From Bacillota bacterium (GTDB lineage Bacteria > Eremiobacterota > SpSt-956 > JAKJGF01), in the NCBI GenBank assembly GCA_029555925.1, contig JAKPQU010000143.1, positions 1-5,264 of the forward strand: a stretch of 5,264 nt of DNA, written 5' to 3'. The stretch's first letter is position 1. Each line of letters opens with the position of its first letter. The notes below the pieces were generated by a model that saw nothing but the letters and a program-made list of their open reading frames with translations, ran no database searches and was not told where the DNA came from. Below, piece by piece: positions 1-5,264 of this stretch. A program made the position numbers and the translations under genes.

Positions 1-2787
1 GAAGATAAGAAAAAAAAGAAGAAGAAAAAGAAGAAAAAATTAGTCAGCGGTGATTTGAAAGATACATCAGCAGAAGAAGTCAGCCAGGCAGATATGGTAG
101 AAGAAAAAGAAGATGGAGAAGGTATAGAAAGAATAGAAGAAGAGGTTGAACCGGATATAACGTCGGAAGAGGTAAAATCTGAACCTGTGGCAGAAATTTC
201 TGAAGGCGATATTAAAGAAAAGAAAAAGAAGAAGAAAAAGAAAAAAAAGGAGACCATCTCCGATGAAGAAGAAAAGGATGATTTCGATGAAATTAACGAA
301 GAGTATGAGGAACAGGAAGAAGTTGCTGACATAGATACTGTAGATAGTAAAGAAGAAATCTCAGAACAATCTGAAACACCGGAGAAAAAAGCAAGTAAAC
401 CTTCACTTAAGACAAGTGCTCTATCCATGCAGTTGCTCTCTGTTATAAAACAGAAAGAAGAAGAAGATGTAGAAGAAGTCAGGGAAGAACCGGAAGCAGA
501 GACAGAAGAGGAAGTAAAAGAAGAAATAAAAGAAGTCAGTAAAGAGGAAAAGACAAAAGAGCAGGCACCTGTTCCGGAACAGACCGGTAAGGATGGCAAA
601 AAACTTACCCGTAAATCCAGCATAGCAGATTTTCTACGCAGTAAGAGTGGTCTGACGGAAGAAGAATATGAAGTAAATAAAGATTTAGTTTTGAAAGGGA
701 GAAGAAAATCGGGCCTTTCGGAAGAATTTCTTGCCTCATTAAAAGCTACAACCGCCTCTTCTTCCATAAAAGGCGGGGCAGATGCCATAAAAGATGTATC
801 TTTCCCTTTGTATAAGAAGCCTTCTGACGATCCTCCTTATGGTGTTTATGAAGAAGTGGATATGCTTAAAAATAATAGATATGAAATAAGAGAATTGCTT
901 CAAAAAGACTGTTACGGAGGCATATATATAGTTCAGGATTATGATGAACAGGATGACGAAAAATCTACAAAGATATTAAAGGATATTCAATATAAAGGAA
1001 CCGGACCTGAAAAAATAAAACCTCTTATAGATAAGTTTCAGAATCTATGCGAAAAACTCACTAAATTAAGTCATGCCGGTCTTGTAAAGATAGAAGATTA
1101 TTTTTATACACAGGTAGATAACGGTGCAGGAGTGCGTTTTTCTGTAATTATGGAATATATTGAAGGAATGTCTTTTAATGAAGTGGCCAGAACCTATTAC
1201 ACTGAAGATGCGAAGAGTCAGATGCCTGCAAAAACAGTATTCGGTGTTATAAGCAAGGTTTATTCTGCTCTGGAATATTTGCATAATAACGGAGTAGTCT
1301 GTGGCGATATACGTCCTTCCAATCTTATACTTACATCTGACGGAAATATAAAATTTTTGAATTATGGACTGGCACATATATTTTATGGTCTCACAGATGA
1401 TGTGTATCCCTTTAAAGGAGTTTACGGATATGTAGCCCCGGAGTTGAGATGCCTTCCTGACGGTGATTTTAAATCCGATATATTTTCCCTGGGTGCCGTA
1501 ATGTATTTTATGCTGACAGGAAGTAACCCGGAGGAAATATCTTATAAGTTTCAGCCAATCAGAAAGCTTAACCCCTTCCTTTCCCTTCAGGTAGAAAGGT
1601 TTATTCAGTCTCTTTTAAGCTATACTCCTTCGAACAGGCCTGAAATAGGTCAGATAATAAGGGTAATGGATAGTATTAATTTCTTTGAAGTGGCAAAGTC
1701 CGAAGAAAAGGATAAAAAGGCTGAAGGTGAAACAAAAGAGAAGAGGATGGAAAAATTACAACCTCCTCCTCCGCCTAAACCACTCGATCCGAGAATAAAA
1801 AAGATTCTAGTCCCGGGCCTCGTGTTAATAGGCTTAATAGTACTTTATACAGGCTGGTCTTTTGTATCCAGAATATTTACAAAGTCTTATCCGCCCAGTC
1901 TTTTATATGGAATAAATGAAAGTAATAATATTGAACTCGTTGATGTAAACACATTCAAACAAAGTTCTGTAACCATGGCCGGCAGCTTCAAAGATATTGC
2001 CTATTCTGATAAATCCAAAATGTTCTATGGTCTTGATTTCTCCGGTGAGAAACTTGTGGAATTTGATCTTTATACCAGGAAATTACGAAGGGATGTAAAG
2101 GTAGGAAAAGAGCCTTCAAGTATTACTCTGTCTTTGAATAAAGATGTAGCTTATGTGACAAATTACAGGGGGGATAATTTAAGTATAATCGATCTTACAA
2201 AATTCAAAGACGTGACGTCTCCTGTACTGCTTGGAGCAGGCCCTGTAAAATCAGTTCTCTCTTCAGACGGAAGGACCTTATGTATTTTAAATGAAAGACA
2301 GAGGACTGTGTCCTTTTTAAATACAAGGGATAACGTTATAACAGGTGCAGCTCAAATTGATCAGGATGGGCAGGACCTGGCTTTTAGTAATGACAATTCA
2401 AAGATATATGTTGTTCACAAGTCTAAAGATAAATTGAATATAATAGATACATCTACCAAACGTATTATAAAAACTCTGTCTGTTCCCTCCAGGCCTGTAG
2501 GTCTGGTAGCCTTACGTAAAGTAGATAAGATTTATGCTATTACTGAAGAATCAAATGAATTACTTTTTATAGATCCTGAAGATGGTATCAAGGATAGGGT
2601 TACTCTCTCTTTTATTCCTATGCATCTGTCCATATCTCCTGTTCCGGATGAGAAACTTATTTTTATTGGTGGCAGAACTTTATCCGGTTATATCCTGGTC
2701 GTATTTGACAGACTTACGAAAGAAGTAAAGATTTTGTCTCAGCCTGATAAAGCGACTCTTTTTTTACTACCTCTTTATGTATGGTAA
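1..2787 (+). CDS. Membrane-anchored kinase-fold receptor (probable pseudokinase) with C-terminal YVTN-type beta-propeller, 5'-truncated by window
   Basis: The frame is open from base 1, so the true start lies upstream; 928 residues are visible (numbered from base 1). Residues 1-270 are very rich in Glu, Asp and Lys, with lysine tracts at 3-13 and 74-83, and look disordered. Residues about 293-564 form a Hanks-type kinase fold: a VAIK-like Lys at K324, catalytic-loop D436, R438 and N441, APE at 479-481, SDIFSLG at 492-498 and R546 of subdomain XI. DFG is N454-Y455-G456, HRD is C434-G435-D436, and the alpha-C Glu position aligns with L349, so catalysis is doubtful. A proline run (588-592) leads to a membrane helix at about 602-623. 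Residues 634-912 carry seven propeller-like repeats, including the signature YVTN at 718-721. Inferred topology is a cytoplasmic kinase fold and an extracytoplasmic propeller, as in mycobacterial PknD. The likely role is sensing or scaffolding; the ligand is unknown. Domain calls are firm, function is inference. Confidence 0.9.
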   Translation, partial: EDKKKKKKKKKKKLVSGDLKDTSAEEVSQADMVEEKEDGEGIERIEEEVEPDITSEEVKSEPVAEISEGDIKEKKKKKKKKKKETISDEEEKDDFDEINEEYEEQEEVADIDTVDSKEEISEQSETPEKKASKPSLKTSALSMQLLSVIKQKEEEDVEEVREEPEAETEEEVKEEIKEVSKEEKTKEQAPVPEQTGKDGKKLTRKSSIADFLRSKSGLTEEEYEVNKDLVLKGRRKSGLSEEFLASLKATTASSSIKGGADAIKDVSFPLYKKPSDDPPYGVYEEVDMLKNNRYEIRELLQKDCYGGIYIVQDYDEQDDEKSTKILKDIQYKGTGPEKIKPLIDKFQNLCEKLTKLSHAGLVKIEDYFYTQVDNGAGVRFSVIMEYIEGMSFNEVARTYYTEDAKSQMPAKTVFGVISKVYSALEYLHNNGVVCGDIRPSNLILTSDGNIKFLNYGLAHIFYGLTDDVYPFKGVYGYVAPELRCLPDGDFKSDIFSLGAVMYFMLTGSNPEEISYKFQPIRKLNPFLSLQVERFIQSLLSYTPSNRPEIGQIIRVMDSINFFEVAKSEEKDKKAEGETKEKRMEKLQPPPPPKPLDPRIKKILVPGLVLIGLIVLYTGWSFVSRIFTKSYPPSLLYGINESNNIELVDVNTFKQSSVTMAGSFKDIAYSDKSKMFYGLDFSGEKLVEFDLYTRKLRRDVKVGKEPSSITLSLNKDVAYVTNYRGDNLSIIDLTKFKDVTSPVLLGAGPVKSVLSSDGRTLCILNERQRTVSFLNTRDNVITGAAQIDQDGQDLAFSNDNSKIYVVHKSKDKLNIIDTSTKRIIKTLSVPSRPVGLVALRKVDKIYAITEESNELLFIDPEDGIKDRVTLSFIPMHLSISPVPDEKLIFIGGRTLSGYILVVFDRLTKEVKILSQPDKATLFLLPLYVW
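7..39 (+). repeat. Lysine-codon tract 1 (11 consecutive Lys)
   Basis: Eleven AAA/AAG codons in a row encode K3-K13 of the kinase-fold protein, giving an all-purine stretch with an eight-A run. It is followed by a Gly-Asp-Leu-Lys-Asp segment. It resembles a second tract about 71 residues later, suggesting that the charged N-terminus is built from repeated modules that may extend upstream of the window. Confidence 0.85.
220..249 (+). repeat. Lysine-codon tract 2 (10 consecutive Lys)
   Basis: Ten AAA/AAG codons encode K74-K83. The tract is preceded by Glu-Gly-Asp-Ile-Lys-Glu and followed by Glu-Thr-Ile-Ser and a Glu/Asp-rich stretch, so a strong positive block sits inside a strongly acidic region. 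The tract ends in an eight-A run followed by GGAG, which looks like an internal Shine-Dalgarno and slippery sequence but is most simply coding sequence. Confidence 0.85.
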
Positions 2788-2830
2788 GGAACAGTCAGGA
2801 AATAACTACATCAAGGCCATAGCCCCTTAT

Positions 2831-2870
2831 AAAAAAAAGCTATCCTGAACACAGGATAGCTTTTCTGTTT
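2831..2870. terminator. Bidirectional intrinsic terminator between convergent genes
   Basis: A perfect 13-bp stem pairs 2835-2847 with 2852-2864 around the four-base loop AACA, with a core of GCTATCCTG/CAGGATAGC. On the plus strand the stem ends in TTTT followed by CTGTTT. On the minus strand it is followed by eight Ts (the A-run at 2831-2838). It lies 43 bases after the plus-strand stop codon and just after the minus-strand stop, so it can end both transcripts. No other feature is seen in the 88-base gap between the genes. Confidence 0.93.
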
Positions 2871-2875
2871 ATTGT

Positions 2876-5176
2876 TTAATATGATGAAAATTCCGTGGTT
2901 GACGAATTACTGACATTATATCCTGTTGTATAAATCCTTATGTCATTCGGAAATCCCATAAAGCTGGACGATGCTCTGTTATCAAGGAATATATTTGTGT
3001 TATACCCCGTATTCTCACCGGCAGCATTAATATAGTGCGTATCATTACTTACAAAAGATCCGTGAAAATTCGGCTTTATAGCATTTTCAAAATTTGCCCC
3101 TACAAGACATCCTTCTGCATAGAGAATACCATCTACCTGCTCGGGATATCCATGGACTGTTGTTGAACTGGGACGAGGTATCTGCTGATTGGGATCGCTT
3201 GCGCCGATTACCTGTTTATTATCATTTTTTATACAATCCTTGTTAACAAATGCATTCCATTCATTATAAGGTATCCAGACTCTACGGCCATTTGCCGGAT
3301 CCAGATCTGTATAAGCTGTAGATACGGCTTTAGAAGGTATATCATTTGCTATATCAGTATCTGTCAGTTCAGCGGCCCGTGAACCGCGGGGAAGAAGACC
3401 ATATCTATCCGACGTTTTATCAGGAAAACTCTTCTTTATACCACTGTGAGTATCTTCATTACAGGCAAGTCTTACTCTTCTTACTTCTCCTTTATCTCGT
3501 CCATCCCAGGCATATCTATTGTGGAATATAAAATTTTCTCCTTTTGCCGGTATACCGTCCCACGTATCGAATTGACTTGCATAATGAAGATCAGAATTAC
3601 CTGCTTCATTACCTGCAAATATTCCGTCTACCATAAGACTTCTTATATAACCCTGCCATCTGAAGAACCTGGTTGATGTATACCCTGAGCCATTATAATT
3701 TGCTGTACCGTAATCAGCCTGTCCTCCATTATATTTTTTGGGACCATATGCATTGGCATTATAATAACTTCTGGGAGATGCTGTTGACGCAGGAGTAAAG
3801 GGATCTCCTATAAGTACATTCCCTGCTGCAACAAATCCCAGTTTGTCTTTAGTCTCATCGTAAGGAGCATGAGCCATATTGGTAGACCATGCAGGACCAT
3901 TTTTATACTCAAGATTTCCTAAAATATAGATATTTCTCGAAGAGTATATGACACCCTGGCCGGTTACTGTTCCTTTTATAATCACATCTCCATCTATATA
4001 AACTTTTCCTTGTATTTCTATGGGATGAGTTTTCGAACCTACAAGTGTAATTGGAGAATCATAGGTTGTAGTTGTATCTAAACTACTTAAACTGTCATTA
4101 TCATATTTCGAAGATATATAATATTTGTTAGTTGTAGTATTATGGTAGACTCCATATACAGGTGAAGTTGTAGTGGCCGCTTTCAGTGCGTCTATTCTGG
4201 CATCCTCGTTGGCATAGGTTGAGTAAAGTTTTCCGGGAGTAATCTGACTGGCATAATCTACTTTAATCGTACCCGGGTCACCGAAAGTAGAATCTGTACA
4301 CTGTCTTAAGATATACCTTTTGTTATTTTGAAATACATCCATAGAGGTAGGAAGAGGGTTTGTAGTATTTTCCGAACTTGTGTGGTAATTGTCTTTTACT
4401 TTATATGCGGACTGGCCGGATGGAGCGGTTCCGAATAGAGCCGAATCGCTACTGTAGCTACCAAACAGGCCCTTTCTTAGAAAATCCCCTCCTGTGACAA
4501 GGTCACCATATATTTTGGAACCGCCGCTTGTTCCATGTGAAAGAAGACCTGCACCGTCGCCCATACATGCCACTCCACCGTAAACGTTTATATGGCAGAA
4601 CATACATGCGGGAACATTATTCCCCATTATAGCCTTGCTGAAAAGGTTGTTGTTTGTCTCGTAAAATTCCATAGTCTTTGTAACTCTTCTTGTAACACTA
4701 CCACCTTTGTCATTACCAACCTTTGCAACTGATTCAATAACAACCTCTATCCCGTTGTTTGGATCTTGACTGCCTCTCATTGTTATCGCTTTACATGATA
4801 TGATTTTAACTTTATACTGACCTATAGGTACATCCCTGGGATAGCTGAATGTTGCAGTAGTACCCATAGTAAGACTGTTTGATGCACTATCATCTCCTGA
4901 TAAAGGTGTATTAGCAGAATAATTTATACCCTTTACACTGTTCTCCCTGAGACATTTCTGCAAAAGCATCCAGCTGACACGATCTATACCCGTATTTGCA
5001 AGCTGTTCTGCCTGAGCCCCCTGAGAAATGAAGGCTGATACGTGTGATGAGTTTACAGCTGTCAGAAGAGCTGCACTTGCAAGAAGACTTATAGCTATGG
5101 AAAACATCATAGTAATAGCCATAAGTCCTACCCCTTTTTTATTTTTACAGGGTTTATAAAAAATATTTTTTATCAT
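2876..5176 (-). CDS. Large PilX/GspK-like prepilin-type surface protein with a CxxCH motif
   Basis: Complete gene of 766 residues; the ATG is fixed by a strong ribosome binding site 8 bases upstream. A short basic leader (residues 1-14, with K11, K13 and K14) precedes G15 and a single hydrophobic helix (about 16-41), then a segment around 52-72 (AEQLANTG) like the amphipathic end of pilin helices. This matches the PilX-type minor pilin N-terminus. Position +5 after G15 is Ala, not the usual Glu, as in GspK-type tip pseudopilins. Residues 142-171 resemble the beta-strand segment that follows in large PilX-like proteins. C191-M-F-C-H195 is a CxxCH motif, with C204-M205 nearby. Glycine-rich repeats at 222-237 and 386-422 (GKVYIDGDVIIKG) look like beta-helix turns, and 681-735 resembles the C-terminal part of such proteins. 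It is probably exported and anchored or assembled by a type IV pilus or type II secretion system. It is much longer than classical PilX; exact role and partners are unknown. Confidence 0.88.
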   Translation of the reverse strand: MIKNIFYKPCKNKKGVGLMAITMMFSIAISLLASAALLTAVNSSHVSAFISQGAQAEQLANTGIDRVSWMLLQKCLRENSVKGINYSANTPLSGDDSASNSLTMGTTATFSYPRDVPIGQYKVKIISCKAITMRGSQDPNNGIEVVIESVAKVGNDKGGSVTRRVTKTMEFYETNNNLFSKAIMGNNVPACMFCHINVYGGVACMGDGAGLLSHGTSGGSKIYGDLVTGGDFLRKGLFGSYSSDSALFGTAPSGQSAYKVKDNYHTSSENTTNPLPTSMDVFQNNKRYILRQCTDSTFGDPGTIKVDYASQITPGKLYSTYANEDARIDALKAATTTSPVYGVYHNTTTNKYYISSKYDNDSLSSLDTTTTYDSPITLVGSKTHPIEIQGKVYIDGDVIIKGTVTGQGVIYSSRNIYILGNLEYKNGPAWSTNMAHAPYDETKDKLGFVAAGNVLIGDPFTPASTASPRSYYNANAYGPKKYNGGQADYGTANYNGSGYTSTRFFRWQGYIRSLMVDGIFAGNEAGNSDLHYASQFDTWDGIPAKGENFIFHNRYAWDGRDKGEVRRVRLACNEDTHSGIKKSFPDKTSDRYGLLPRGSRAAELTDTDIANDIPSKAVSTAYTDLDPANGRRVWIPYNEWNAFVNKDCIKNDNKQVIGASDPNQQIPRPSSTTVHGYPEQVDGILYAEGCLVGANFENAIKPNFHGSFVSNDTHYINAAGENTGYNTNIFLDNRASSSFMGFPNDIRIYTTGYNVSNSSTTEFSSY
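4592..4606 (-). other. CxxCH (CMFCH) putative haem c or metal-binding motif
   Basis: These codons encode C191-Met-Phe-C194-H195 in the pilin-like protein, the standard covalent haem c attachment pattern. The site lies after the membrane helix, so it would face the periplasm, where cytochrome c maturation occurs. M205 and C204 follow closely and could provide a ligand. Only one such motif is present, so metal binding, a disulphide or chance remain alternatives. Confidence 0.5.
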
Positions 5177-5184
5177 TTTATCTT

Positions 5185-5191
5185 ACCTCCT
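5185..5191 (-). promoter_or_regulatory. Ribosome binding site of the pilin-like gene
   Basis: On the minus strand the sequence reads AGGAGGT, a near-perfect Shine-Dalgarno element, with 8 bases between it and the ATG at 5176-5174. It decides the start codon and implies efficient translation. The bases from 5192 to the window end show no convincing sigma-70 promoter pair. Confidence 0.9.
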
Positions 5192-5264
5192 GTCCTTTAT
5201 TACTCTGTTAATTTTATATGCAGGGTTACCTTTTTACTATACTTTCGCAGATTTTAGAAAAAGC

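Noticed and set aside
55..57. TTG as the start codon of the plus-strand gene
   Set aside because: The same frame is open and similarly lysine/acid-rich back to base 1, and no Shine-Dalgarno sequence precedes the TTG, so the gene most likely starts upstream of the window.
1066..1377. Minus-strand open frame of 103 codons inside the kinase region
   Set aside because: It lies entirely opposite a well-supported kinase fold and shows no recognisable domain.
3346..3676. Two short plus-strand open frames opposite the pilin-like gene
   Set aside because: They are overlapping shadows of the minus-strand gene, without domain features.
5205..5250. Minus-strand -10-like hexamers TATAGT and TATAAA upstream of the pilin-like gene
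   Set aside because: Neither has a believable -35 partner at 16-18 bases, and such hexamers are common in AT-rich DNA.
5226..5264. Tail of a possible upstream minus-strand gene (13 codons including a TAA stop)
   Set aside because: A stretch of 12 sense codons is easily open by chance and the residues match nothing recognisable; it cannot be judged without the next sequence.

Overview
The window holds two large convergent protein genes that share one strong hairpin terminator. The first is a plus-strand gene whose 5' end lies outside the window (1-2787). The second is a complete minus-strand gene (5176-2876). No RNA gene, mobile element, CRISPR array or origin was seen. Both genes are AT-rich, favour ATA, AGA and AGG codons, and read cleanly in the standard bacterial code. 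A prepilin-like surface protein next to a Hanks-type kinase-fold receptor suggests a bacterium with a type IV pilus or type II secretion-like system, perhaps an uncultured lineage. The sequence alone does not fix the phylum.

Region 1-2787 encodes at least 928 residues in four parts. These are a long, highly charged, probably disordered N-terminus with two uninterrupted lysine tracts; a Ser/Thr protein-kinase fold; a proline-rich linker with one membrane helix; and a C-terminal extracytoplasmic beta-propeller of the YVTN type, in which I count seven blades. The overall layout recalls receptor kinases such as mycobacterial PknD (kinase, membrane helix, propeller). However, the kinase active site is eroded: DFG reads NYG, HRD reads CGD, and most of the glycine loop is lost. 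It is therefore best called a probable pseudokinase receptor.

Region 2788-2875 is the short convergent intergenic gap. It contains a perfect 13-bp stem with a 4-base loop and T-runs on both strands, which can terminate both genes.

Region 2876-5176 (minus) encodes a 766-residue protein with a PilX/GspK-like prepilin N-terminus that lacks the usual Glu5. It has a large periplasmic or surface part with glycine-rich beta-helix-like stretches and an unexpected CxxCH motif (CMFCH), the classic covalent haem attachment signature. An excellent ribosome binding site lies just upstream. The remaining 73 bases to the window end show no convincing promoter or gene.

The two genes are convergent and so are not an operon. 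A functional link between the putative sensor and the pilin-like protein is possible but not shown by the sequence. The most interesting points are the degenerate kinase joined to a full propeller, the lysine-tract/acidic N-terminus, and the CxxCH motif in a giant pilin-like protein.
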